The notes beneath the pieces are model-generated. The model was given only the letters and a program-made list of their open reading frames with translations. It ran no database searches and was not told the DNA's origin. A program made the translations under genes and the position numbers. A DNA stretch of 64,000 nucleotides, from positions 129,186 to 193,185 of the forward strand of contig DJQB01000002.1 in NCBI GenBank assembly GCA_002439875.1, written 5' to 3'. The first letter of the stretch is position 1, and each line of letters starts with the position of its first letter. This document shows, in pieces, positions 51,247-60,400 of this stretch. The DNA comes from Bacteroidales bacterium UBA6397 (GTDB lineage Bacteria > Bacteroidota > Bacteroidia > Bacteroidales > UBA932).

Positions 51247-53016
51247 ATGAATAAATTACTACTTAAGAAGTATTTATTCGGTCTGTCGTTTGCAACAACC
51301 CTCATGTTGGGGGTTGTTGCTTGCGGTAAAAACGGGACCGATGATCCGACTCCGGACAAACCGGATCCAGAACCTACCCCTGGAACAGAGACTGTGATCA
51401 ATGGTACTACGATTGAGCCGTCAAACACTCTTTTAGGACTTATTACAGATTCTAAGACTGGAAAAGGGATTGCAGGAGTGCCTGTTACGGATGGGTATTC
51501 ATTTACTGTCACGGATGCCAATGGGGTTTACCAGTTCAAGGCAAACAGGTACTGCCGCAATGTGTACTATACGTTGCCGTCAGAGTACAAGGTCGCGTTG
51601 GACAAAGAGACGAAACTGCCTTTGTTCTATTCCACATCGGCTATTTCCTACAACAGTCAGAACAGGAACGACTTCGTTTTGGAACCGCTTGATTCTCCTG
51701 AGAAGAATTTCACTTACCTTGCCGTGGGAGATCCGCAGTGTAAAACTGATTCCGACAGAGAGAGATTCCGTACTGAGACATTGCCTGACATGAGGAATTT
51801 CATTTCGACCTCGCAGGCGAATGGAAAGTATAAGAATTTGTATATCATGTCAATGGGTGACATCACGTTTGACAACACCGTTCAGTGGAAGCCGATGCGT
51901 GATGTCATGTCGAAGTTCTCAGCCAATGGAACTGATTACATTCCATTTTATAATATGGTCGGTAATCATGACCATGACGCCTCTACAAACACACAGTATG
52001 AATCGACTCAGAACTATGTCGATCTTTTCGGTCCCGTGGATTACTCGCTCAATAGGGGTGATGTTCATATTGTGGTGATGGATAATGTCCTTGTCACCAC
52101 TACAAATGGCAAGACTTGGGATTATAATGCCGGCATAACGAGTTCTCAGTTGAAATGGTTGAAGGCGGATCTGGATCTTGTTAAAGACAAACAGAACAAG
52201 ATGATCCTGTTTTGCGCACATATCCCTTTCAGGGGTGGTGCCAACAGTGGAGGATCTTCAGTGAACAAGGATAAGAATTATGCGGAAGTCCTTAAGCTTC
52301 TTACGGAATTCCACGAGGCGCATATCATGGTCGGGCATACCCATTATCCTCAAAACTGGATTCACTCTTCTTATATAACTAAGGGAGGCACTCCTGTTTA
52401 TGAACACGTTCATGGCGCGGCGTGCGGTGCATGGTGGTCATGCAATATGAACGTGAACGGCGCCCCTAACTGCTACAGCCTTTACGAGATAGAAGGAAAC
52501 AGCATTAAGAACTGGGTTACTAAAGGCACGAAGAACGATGCTGACTATCAGATGCGTGTCTATGATGGGAATCAGGTCTATGGTGGCTCTGATGGTACGC
52601 CTGTGGGGAAATACCAATACTCATGGTATAATGGAGGTGTAGGAGGCACTGCCAACATCAAGGCAAAAGGCAATACAAGTCTCAAGGGTTCATTCGTAGC
52701 CGCTGTCTGGAATGATGACGACAAAAACTGGAAAGTGGAATTCTTCCAGAACGGGCATAAAGTGGGAGATATGAAGAGGGTGCCGTCGAAGATTCCGGAC
52801 ATCTGCGTTGTCTCATTCTATTTCAATAATTTGAACAAGAACACAACGACTTGGACCACAACTACGGCGCAGCATTACTGGTACATCGAGGCTCCGGGCG
52901 GAGATCCAACAAAAGTGGAGAACTGGGAAGTCCGCGCGACGCAGACCATTCCGGGAAGCGGTGAGGTGAATGAATATAGATGCTCCACGCTTCAGACAGA
53001 CTACTCTGGATTCTGA
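51247..53016 (+). CDS. Calcineurin-like phosphoesterase lipoprotein (MetallophosN/C type)
   Basis: It has 589 residues from the ATG at 51247 (signal to Cys26, GVVACGKNG); an earlier ATG overlapping susD is rejected because it places 10 residues before the signal. A Pro/Asp linker follows (PTPDKPDPEPTPG), then a MetallophosN-like beta domain (~55-155: LLGLITDSKTGKGIAGVPVTDGYSFTVTD). The catalytic core has VGDPQ, MGDITFDN, GNHDHD, CAHIPFR and VGHTHYPQ. A C-terminal MetallophosC-like domain ends the protein. It probably removes phosphate from the SusC/SusD ligand at the cell surface. It is the last gene of the operon. Confidence 0.92.
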   Translation: MNKLLLKKYLFGLSFATTLMLGVVACGKNGTDDPTPDKPDPEPTPGTETVINGTTIEPSNTLLGLITDSKTGKGIAGVPVTDGYSFTVTDANGVYQFKANRYCRNVYYTLPSEYKVALDKETKLPLFYSTSAISYNSQNRNDFVLEPLDSPEKNFTYLAVGDPQCKTDSDRERFRTETLPDMRNFISTSQANGKYKNLYIMSMGDITFDNTVQWKPMRDVMSKFSANGTDYIPFYNMVGNHDHDASTNTQYESTQNYVDLFGPVDYSLNRGDVHIVVMDNVLVTTTNGKTWDYNAGITSSQLKWLKADLDLVKDKQNKMILFCAHIPFRGGANSGGSSVNKDKNYAEVLKLLTEFHEAHIMVGHTHYPQNWIHSSYITKGGTPVYEHVHGAACGAWWSCNMNVNGAPNCYSLYEIEGNSIKNWVTKGTKNDADYQMRVYDGNQVYGGSDGTPVGKYQYSWYNGGVGGTANIKAKGNTSLKGSFVAAVWNDDDKNWKVEFFQNGHKVGDMKRVPSKIPDICVVSFYFNNLNKNTTTWTTTTAQHYWYIEAPGGDPTKVENWEVRATQTIPGSGEVNEYRCSTLQTDYSGF

Positions 53017-53032
53017 AACGTGGAGTAAGGTG

Positions 53033-53048
53033 AAGGGTTGTCACCCTT
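53033..53048. terminator. Small hairpin between convergent genes
   Basis: AAGGGT and ACCCTT form a 6-bp stem with a TGTC loop, overlapping the rpe-like stop codon and followed by AAAAG. It is a weak terminator candidate. Confidence 0.35.
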
Positions 53049-53721
53049 AAAAGTCGATGGCGACCCGCATTTCAGGGATGGTCTCGGAAAGGGCCATCCC
53101 TTTTCTGTAGATTCCTGCAGTGCCGCCTACGAATATGTCGGCTCCCATTCCGGCCATCAGATTGGCTCTTTCCTTGCTGACGCTTCCGTCAACGCTGATG
53201 AGGACGTCCTCACGCCCGTTTGCGTCAAGGTAATTTCGCATCCCGGCGACCTTGTCCATGATTCCGTCCACCATCTTCGCTCCCGCGGCTCCAGGGTGTA
53301 CCAGCATGAGTGTGACGGTATCCAGAATGTCCAGATAAGACTTGATGGCATCCACATCGGTCTCCGGATTGACCGCAAGGCCGAAGAGTCCTCCGTCCGC
53401 ATGAACCTTGTCTGCCAGCGCGCGGTAATCCTTCTTGACCTCGATGTGAGGGGAGACGATGTCTCCTTTCCTGACTGGGAACTTGTTCATGATGAGTTCC
53501 GGATCCTCCACCATAAGATGCACGTCAACTGGCATCGTGGTGACGGTCTGCATGGCTTTGATGAAATCCGGGCCGAAAGTGAGGTTCGGAACGAAATGTG
53601 CGTCCATCACGTCTACATGGAGCATATCGGCTCCGTTTTCTTCCAAAGTCTTGATGTCCTGCCCCAGGTCCATCAGGTTCGAACACATGACAGAGACGGA
53701 AATATATCTTTTGCGTTTCAT
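53047..53721 (-). CDS. Ribulose-phosphate 3-epimerase family protein
   Basis: This is a TIM-barrel epimerase of pentose or hexulose phosphates, 224 residues from the ATG at 53719-53721 (MKRKRYISVSVMCSNL). Metal and catalytic blocks are ADMLHVDVMDAHFVPN, VDVHLMVEDPE, LMLVHPGAAGAKM and ISVDGSVS, then GADIFVGGTAGIY. The strand-1 motif is SVMCSNL, not the SLLSADF of classic Rpe, and MDG reads MDA. It may therefore be a D-allulose-6-phosphate 3-epimerase (AlsE)-like branch. Its start lies 11 bp after the cysS stop codon, in an operon with it. Confidence 0.85.
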   Translation of the reverse strand: MKRKRYISVSVMCSNLMDLGQDIKTLEENGADMLHVDVMDAHFVPNLTFGPDFIKAMQTVTTMPVDVHLMVEDPELIMNKFPVRKGDIVSPHIEVKKDYRALADKVHADGGLFGLAVNPETDVDAIKSYLDILDTVTLMLVHPGAAGAKMVDGIMDKVAGMRNYLDANGREDVLISVDGSVSKERANLMAGMGADIFVGGTAGIYRKGMALSETIPEMRVAIDF

Positions 53722-53732
53722 GTTGACTGATT

Positions 53733-55301
53733 TTATTGGATTGTCCACTCGGCTCCGTCCTTGGTGTCCTTGACGCTGATGCCAAGGGCTTTGAGGTGGT
53801 CTCTGATAGCATCGCTGGCCGCCCAGTCCTTGGCTGCTTTGGCCTTGGCACGCTCCTCCAGAACCATGTCCATCAAGCCGGACACGATTTCCTGTCCCTT
53901 GCCTGATTCCGCCGCCGCCTCGTCCTTGAGACCGAGAACCCCGAACACGATGTCGTCGAAAATCTGAAGCAGGGTCTCGATGTCGCCCTTGCTGAGTTTC
54001 AGTTCTCCGGCCTTGGCCGAGTTGATCAGCCGCACCGCGTCGAAGATGTGAGACAGCGCTATAGGTGTGTTGAGGTCGTCGCAGAGAGCTTCGTAGACAC
54101 CATTGAATATTCCTTTGACCTCCTCCGAAGTGGCAGGGCAGGTGTCAGGTGCCAGAGCGGTGATGAACTCTCCGTACTGCATCGCGTCCACCGGATCGCC
54201 TTCCGAACCTTTCTCGGTGTCGGTGATTCCGGCAGACGAAGCCAACGCACGCAGGTCCTTCGCGGCCTGCATCACCCTCTTCAGCCCCTTCTCGGCTGCC
54301 TGAAGTGCCTCGTTGCTGAAATCCAGTGTGCTGCGGTAGTGCGCCTGAAGTATGAAGAATCTAACCGTCATCGGAGAATATGCCTGGGTGAGCTTCTCGT
54401 GCTGTCCGCTGAAAAGCTGAGGCAGGGTGATGAAGTTGCCCAGAGACTTGCCCATCTTCTGGCCGTTGATCGTGATCATGTTGTTGTGCACCCAGTAGTG
54501 CACGCCCTGGGTATGGCGGCTGGCCACATTCTGGGCGATCTCGCACTCGTGGTGAGGGAACATCAGGTCCATTCCGCCACCGTGGATGTCGAACTCGTTG
54601 CCGAGATATTTCTCACCCATCACTGAGCACTCCAGATGCCATCCAGGGAAGCCTTCGCTCCACGGGCTCGGCCAGTGCATGATGTGTTCAGGCTCAGCCT
54701 TTTTCCAAAGCGCGAAGTCGTAAGGAGCCTTCTTGTCACTCTGCCCGTCCAGCTCTCTGGTGCCCTCGCGTGTGTCGTCAAGGGTGCGTCCCGAGAGGAC
54801 ACCATAGTGGTAGTCCTTGTTGTATTTCTCCACGTCGAAATAAACGGAGCCGTTGGAGATGTAGGCGTAGCCAGCGTCCAGAATCTTCTTTATGGTCTCG
54901 ATCTGCTCGATGATGTGTCCCGACGCCCTCGGTTCGATCGAAGGAGGCGCCACGTTCAGCTGACGCATCGCCTCGTGGTAACGGAACGTGTAGGTCTGCA
55001 CAACCTCCATCGGCTCAAGCTGCTCAAGCCTGGCTTTCTTGGCAATCTTGTCCTCCCCCTCGTCCGCATCGTGCTCAAGGTGCCCCACATCGGTGATGTT
55101 GCGCACATAGCGCACCTTGTAGCCCAGATGCCTGAGCAGTTTGAAAAGCACATCGTAAGTCACTCCCGGACGGGCGTGACCCAAGTGAGCCTCTCCATAG
55201 ACGGTAGGCCCGCAGACGTACATTCCCACGTGCCCCGGCTGGATCGGCTTGAAAAGCTCTTTATTGCGAGTAAGAGTATTTGTCAGAAATAAAGGTCTCA
55301 T
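53733..55301 (-). CDS. cysS: Cysteinyl-tRNA synthetase
   Basis: It charges tRNA-Cys. It has 522 residues from the ATG at 55299-55301 (MRPLFLTNTLTRNKE); the open frame continues upstream into the preceding gene but without similarity. Zinc ligand Cys and the HIGH motif are in MYVCGPTVYGEAHLGHARP. GWHLECSVM, HGGGMDLMFPHHECEIAQ (zinc) and the KMSKS loop GQKMGKSLGNF follow. The C-terminal helical domain is complete to the end (LGISVKDTKDGAEWTI). It lies 16 bp after the upstream outer-membrane protein gene. Confidence 0.96.
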   Translation of the reverse strand: MRPLFLTNTLTRNKELFKPIQPGHVGMYVCGPTVYGEAHLGHARPGVTYDVLFKLLRHLGYKVRYVRNITDVGHLEHDADEGEDKIAKKARLEQLEPMEVVQTYTFRYHEAMRQLNVAPPSIEPRASGHIIEQIETIKKILDAGYAYISNGSVYFDVEKYNKDYHYGVLSGRTLDDTREGTRELDGQSDKKAPYDFALWKKAEPEHIMHWPSPWSEGFPGWHLECSVMGEKYLGNEFDIHGGGMDLMFPHHECEIAQNVASRHTQGVHYWVHNNMITINGQKMGKSLGNFITLPQLFSGQHEKLTQAYSPMTVRFFILQAHYRSTLDFSNEALQAAEKGLKRVMQAAKDLRALASSAGITDTEKGSEGDPVDAMQYGEFITALAPDTCPATSEEVKGIFNGVYEALCDDLNTPIALSHIFDAVRLINSAKAGELKLSKGDIETLLQIFDDIVFGVLGLKDEAAAESGKGQEIVSGLMDMVLEERAKAKAAKDWAASDAIRDHLKALGISVKDTKDGAEWTIQ

Positions 55302-55317
55302 ATTCAATGAATATAAT

Positions 55318-56454
55318 TTATTTGGCGAATCTTCCGTAAATGTTGAACGCGACTCCAAGGTTGACACTCCATGCGCTGCAAGGGGACTCATAGCCGGTTC
55401 TTGCGGCATAGAGCCTGAAGCGGACACCTGTCTCTCCGTAGTCCCTCCCGAAGAATGAGTTGGTGTTGTTGCTGTAGTACCTGCGGATCTTCCAGTCCCA
55501 TTGCAGTCCTCCGCTGAACCGTATCCCTGAAAGAGTTTCGCATCTGACATTCTCGTCAATGTAGTCGTAGTCGCTGCAGATCATTCCCGCCCCTATTCCC
55601 ACGAATGGGATAAGGTTGAAGTGGTCTTTGTCAACCAGGGCGTAGCCGGCAGTCAGGTTGATGTTCCATCCGCTTGTCCTTTCACCGGATTTCCAGTCGT
55701 GTTTTCCTTCCGGATAAGGCACGTCTCTTTTCAGTCTTCCATAACCGCCCATTGTCATGTCGATGCCGAATCTTGCCCTGGAGACAGAAACCTCGCATCC
55801 CAATGACATTCCATTAAGGGATTTAAGATAGTCGGTGATCTCACCGGTATAGAACTCCCCTCCATAGCCGATGTAATAGCCGAGTCCGACCCTTCTCAGG
55901 CGTATTTCCGGCACTGTGTCCTTAGGGGCGTATTCATCCAGAGCCTTCTCAACATTTGATCTGTACCTGTTGACGACGGACGTGTCCCTGCCGTTCTGCG
56001 AGACGGCCTTGAATTCCTTCAGGGAGTTGTCACACAGGTTCATATAGTAGTCAAGAAGGACGTTGTAGTTGCCGTTTGAGGAGGTGTCCAACTCGCTTTG
56101 GAATTTTCTGCGGGTCAGCTCAACGATGTCGAAGCAGACCTGCTGGAAGCCGATGGTCTGATCGGGGGCAGAGCTCGAGTTGACCCACGAGTTGACCCTG
56201 TCCATATAAGCCTCAGTGGTTATCTTGCGATAGACAAGGTTGCCGTACTTTTTCTTTTCAGACTTGCCTTTGATTCCGTAGTATAGCCGCGAAGCATCTT
56301 TTTCGTCAGGACCAAGTACTTCTCTTATCCTGAAATCCTGTGATGTCAGAGGGCCGTCGTCCCATTTTCGGATGCTGGACTGGTAGTCCTGCGCCTTGGC
56401 GGAAAGCGCGGAGGCCGCAAGGACGCATAAAAATGAAAAATAAATTCTGGTCAT
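55318..56454 (-). CDS. Secreted protein with predicted outer-membrane beta-barrel
   Basis: I recognise no named family. It has 378 residues from the ATG at 56452-56454, with a signal peptide MTRIYFSFLCVLAASALSAKAQ. Residues ~25-185 are a charged helical region (WVNSSSAPDQTIGFQQVCFDIVELTRRKFQSELD). From ~205 on, alternating amphipathic strands (GYYIGYGGEFYTG, WNINLTAGYALV, LIPFVGIGAGMICSDY, VRFRLYAARTGYE, WSVNLGVAFNIYG) suggest an 8-stranded barrel ending at the outer membrane. It is upstream of cysS and rpe on the same strand, probably by chance. Confidence 0.55.
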   Translation of the reverse strand: MTRIYFSFLCVLAASALSAKAQDYQSSIRKWDDGPLTSQDFRIREVLGPDEKDASRLYYGIKGKSEKKKYGNLVYRKITTEAYMDRVNSWVNSSSAPDQTIGFQQVCFDIVELTRRKFQSELDTSSNGNYNVLLDYYMNLCDNSLKEFKAVSQNGRDTSVVNRYRSNVEKALDEYAPKDTVPEIRLRRVGLGYYIGYGGEFYTGEITDYLKSLNGMSLGCEVSVSRARFGIDMTMGGYGRLKRDVPYPEGKHDWKSGERTSGWNINLTAGYALVDKDHFNLIPFVGIGAGMICSDYDYIDENVRCETLSGIRFSGGLQWDWKIRRYYSNNTNSFFGRDYGETGVRFRLYAARTGYESPCSAWSVNLGVAFNIYGRFAK

Positions 56455-56539
56455 ATTGCCGGTTTTGTCGTCGTTCATTTCTTATGAATGCCTGATCGGA
56501 TTGTAAATATACTGATTATTGCAGAATATCTCCGAAATT

Positions 56540-56571
56540 TTCAGATGAATTTCACTGGATATTCATCTGAA
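56540..56571. terminator. Terminator after purC
   Basis: TTCAGATGAAT (56540-56550) pairs perfectly with ATTCATCTGAA (56561-56571) around a 10-nt loop. On the minus strand it is followed by AATTTC. It lies 18 bp beyond the purC stop codon. Confidence 0.65.
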
Positions 56572-56588
56572 TTACAGCCTTTACATAA

Positions 56589-57305
56589 TCAAGACTTCCT
56601 GCCGGTCAGTCTCTCGAACACGGTCTTGTAGGCGTCGCCGACGTGCCCGTAGTCCTTGCGGAAGCGGTCCTTGTCGAGGCGGGTGCCTGTGGCGATGTCC
56701 CAGAAGCGGGCGCTGTCCGGGGTGATGTCATCGCTCATCACGAGTCTCCCGTCCGACAGATGTCCGAACTCGATCTTGAAGTCCACCAGCGTGATGCCGA
56801 CCTCCTTGAACACCGGAGTCAGGATGCTGTTGACCTGCTTTGTCAATGAATATATCCGCTCAAGCTCTTCCTTGCTCACGAGGCCGAGGGCCACAGCGTG
56901 GTAGTCGTTGATGATCGGGTCGCAGAGGATGTCCGACTTGTAGCAGAGGTCGTAGACTGGTTCCTTAGGCACGATTCCTTCCTCCAGTCCCAGCCTTTGG
57001 GCCATCGACCCCGCGATCACATTCCGCACGATCACCTCCATCGGAATCACCTTCGATTTCCAGCAAAGCTGCTCTGTGTCAGAGATCTGCTCGATGAAAT
57101 GCGTCGGCACTCCGCCTTTTTGCAGCAGTCTGGAGATCTCGCACGAGATCCCGTTGCAGTACAGCCCCTTGTCCTTGATCACCGCTTTCTTGATCTTGTT
57201 GAAAGCCGTGATGTCATCAGTGAAGTGAATGATCACCTTCTGGGGGTCATCCGTCTCGAAGATCTTGATGGACACCCCATCGTGTATTATATTCCTTTTT
57301 TCCAT
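56589..57305 (-). CDS. purC: Phosphoribosylaminoimidazole-succinocarboxamide synthase
   Basis: It joins aspartate to CAIR with ATP in purine synthesis. It has 238 residues, the usual bacterial length. ATP-binding blocks IHFTDDITAFN and GIVPKEPVYDLCYKSD are present, as are KSKVIPMEVIVRNVIAGSM, LVDFKIEFGHL and the signature DDITPDSARFWD. It lies just downstream of purL on the same strand, separated by a family A palindrome (57342-57416), which may end purL transcripts. Confidence 0.95.
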   Translation of the reverse strand: MEKRNIIHDGVSIKIFETDDPQKVIIHFTDDITAFNKIKKAVIKDKGLYCNGISCEISRLLQKGGVPTHFIEQISDTEQLCWKSKVIPMEVIVRNVIAGSMAQRLGLEEGIVPKEPVYDLCYKSDILCDPIINDYHAVALGLVSKEELERIYSLTKQVNSILTPVFKEVGITLVDFKIEFGHLSDGRLVMSDDITPDSARFWDIATGTRLDKDRFRKDYGHVGDAYKTVFERLTGRKS

Positions 57306-57341
57306 TGTTCTTATACTGTTCGTTTATTGTTTTGGATGCTG

Positions 57342-57416
57342 TTGCTGAATATGACTTTGGCGACCTACGCTTCGCGCCCTGTCCGGGTAAAGGGTCGCCA
57401 AAGTCATATTCAGCAA
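57342..57416. repeat. Palindromic element family A, copy 3
   Basis: Arms 57342-57365 and 57393-57416 are perfectly complementary over 24 bp (TTGCTGAATATGACTTTGG then CGACC). The 27-nt core 57366-57392 reads TACGCTTCGCGCCCTGTCCG then GGTAAAG and matches copy 1 closely. It lies between purL and purC. Confidence 0.9.
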
Positions 57417-57436
57417 TAGTTTTTCGCACACTTATT

Positions 57437-57460
57437 GTAACTTCGACAAGCTCAGTGACC
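57437..57460. repeat. Family B hairpin at the purL 3' end
   Basis: Read on the minus strand it is GGTCACT-GAGCTTGTCGA-AGTTAC: the conserved 11-nt loop with arms GTCACT/AGTTAC (5 of 6 pair). It lies 4 bp past the purL stop codon. Confidence 0.75.
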
Positions 57461-57463
57461 GAA

Positions 57464-60400
57464 TTATCCGATAAAATACCTGACAGCATTCTCGAACAGC
57501 GGCTGCTCAAGGTCGGCCTCGATGTTCTTCAACAGATTCCTCTCGTACCTCTCGCTGTGACCCATCTTGCCAAGGATCTGGCCGTTGCGGCTGATGATGC
57601 CCTCGATGGCGTAGTAAGACCCGTTGGGATTGTAAGGCGACTCCATCGTAGGCTCGTCCGTCAGCGGATCAACATACTGGAACGCCACCTGGCCGTTGGC
57701 GAACAACTCGCGGGCCAACTCCTCGCTCACCACAAACTTGCCCTCACCGTGGCTGACCGGGATAGCATATTCATCACCAACTGTCATTCCTCTTAGCCAA
57801 GGCGAGTTGGTGGAAGCCACGCGGGTCGTCACCATCTGCGAGATGTGCCTGTTGATGTCGTTGCGGAACAGGGTAGGAGAGTCTTTGGTCACCTTGCCGA
57901 GTTCCCCGTAAGGCAGCAGGCCCGACTTCACAAGCGCCTGGAAGCCGTTGCATATTCCCAAAATCAGACCGCCACGCGAAATCAACCCCTCGATTGCCGC
58001 CGCGATGTCCTTGTTGTTCAGCACGTTCGCGATGAACTTGCCGCTTCCGTCCGGCTCGTCACCGGCCGAGAAACCACCGCTGAGCATCAGAATCTGGCAA
58101 TTGTCGATGTTCTCCTTCATCTCGGCGATCGACTCGAACACATCCTTGTCCGAAAGGTTGCGGAACACGGATGTACGGATCTCCGCTCCCGCCTTGCGGA
58201 ACGCTTTGGCCGAATCATAGTCGCAGTTCGTGCCAGGGAAGACAGGAAGGTAAGCGACCACCTTGTCAACCTTCGGCCCTTTATATTCAAGATCAGCCTT
58301 CTTGGCCTTGAACGGCTTCACGCCTTCCATTCCCTTCGGCATAAGTCTCTTGAAATCAGGCTTGCTCACCGCAGGGTAAACTTTCTCGAAGAGCGATGCG
58401 TTGAAATCCATCAACTCAAAGATGGACAGCTTAGTCCCGTTCACACGCACGTTGCCGTCCTCTCCGGAAGTGACGGAGCCGATCTCGATGGCGTTCTCAA
58501 AATCAAGCGCGCTCCCGTCGGTCTCAACCACGATGGAACCGTAGTTCAGATTGAACAGGTCGTCCTCCGAAAGGTTCACGTCGAAGCCGAAAGCGTTGCC
58601 GAAACTCATCTTGCACAGCGCCTCCGCGACTCCACCGAATCCGACGGCCCAGCCGGCCACGATCGTACCCTCGCTGATCTGTTCCTGAATATAGTTCCAG
58701 CTCCTCTTGAGCTGCTCCGTGTCAGGCATCCTGTTCGCGAGCGGTGTGTGTTTCACGAGGTATAGGCGGTCTCCCTCCCATTTGAGTTCCGGAGAGATCA
58801 CATTGTCGGCCTTTACCGTTGTGATGCCGAACGCGATGAGGGTCGGCGGAACGTGGATTGTCTTACCGTCCTCTGTCTCGAATGATCCGCTCATGGAGTC
58901 CTTGCCACCGATTGAGGCAAGTCCCAGTTCTTTCTGCATCTTCAGCGCACCGAGCAGAGCCGCGGCCGGCTTGCCCCAAACCTTCGGGTCAGCGGTCATC
59001 CTTTCAAAATATTCCTGACAGGAGAATCTCATTGTCTCCCAGTGGCCACCGGCGGCCACAACCTTGCTGCAAGCCTCGATGAATGAATATGCCGCGCCGT
59101 GGTAAGGGCTCCAGTCGCAGAGGTCAGGGTTGAAGCCGAACGCCATCATGCTGGCGGTGTCGGTGTAGCCTTGAACCGGAAGTTTCTGGACAGAGACCTG
59201 CGTTTCGGTCGCCTGTAGCTCGCCTCCGAACGGCATCAGCACGGTCGAGCGGCCGATGGTCGAGTCGAACATCTCTATAAGGCCTTTCTGACAGGTCACA
59301 TTAGGATCCTGCAGGTTGGCGAACATCCTTTCTTTCAGATTCTTGCCCGGCACATCGCGGAAGAACGGATCTCTGTCCTCTACCGCTCCGATCGTGGCCT
59401 TTGAATAGTGCTTCGCCCCTGCGCTGTCGATGAATGCCCTGCTGAGATCCACGACCACCTTGTCACCGTAGAACATCCTCATCCTGGCTGTGTCGGTGAC
59501 CTCGGCGACATGTGTCACCTCGACGTTCTCGCTGTGACAGAGTGCCTTGAACTCTTCCTCGTCCTTTGCCTCCACAACAACGGCCATGCGCTCCTGCGAC
59601 TCGCTGATGGCCAGCTCCGTGGAGTTCATTCCGCTGTATTTGACCGGAACACGGTCAAGGTAGATGTCCAGCCCGTCGGCAAGTTCTCCTATGGCGACAC
59701 TCACTCCGCCGGCTCCGAAGTCGTTTGATTTCTTTATCAGTCTGGTGACTTCCGGCCTTCTGAAAAGTCTCTCCAACTTCCTCTCCTCCGGAGCGTTACC
59801 CTTTTGGACCTCGCTTCCGCAAGTCTCAAGGGACTCCTCCGTATGCTCTTTGGATGAGCCGGTGGCTCCTCCGATTCCGTCGCGTCCTGTGCGTCCACCG
59901 ATCATCAGCACCACGTCCCCGGCCTTTGGGCTTTCCCTTCTGACATTCTCTGCCTTGACCGCACCGACAACCGCACCGACCTCCATTCTTTTGGCGGTGT
60001 AGCCTTCGTGGTAAATCTCACGGACATGGGTAGTCGCCAGACCGATCTGGTTGCCGTAGGATGAATATCCATGCGCCGCCTTCCTGGTGATGACCTTCTG
60101 CGGAAGTTTGCCTGGAAGCGTCTCGCTGACAGGCTTGTAGATGTCTCCAGCTCCTGTGACACGCATCGCCTGATAGACGTAGGAACGGCCGGAAAGCGGA
60201 TCCCTGATGGCTCCTCCAAGGCAGGTGGCAGCTCCTCCGAACGGCTCGATCTCCGTAGGGTGGTTGTGCGTCTCGTTCTTGAACATCAACAGCCATCTCT
60301 CGGTCTCTCCATCGACATCCACGTCAATGAATATGCTGCATGCGTTGTTCTCCTCGCTGACCTCCATGTCATCCAGAAGGCCGTGCTTTCTGAGGTACTT

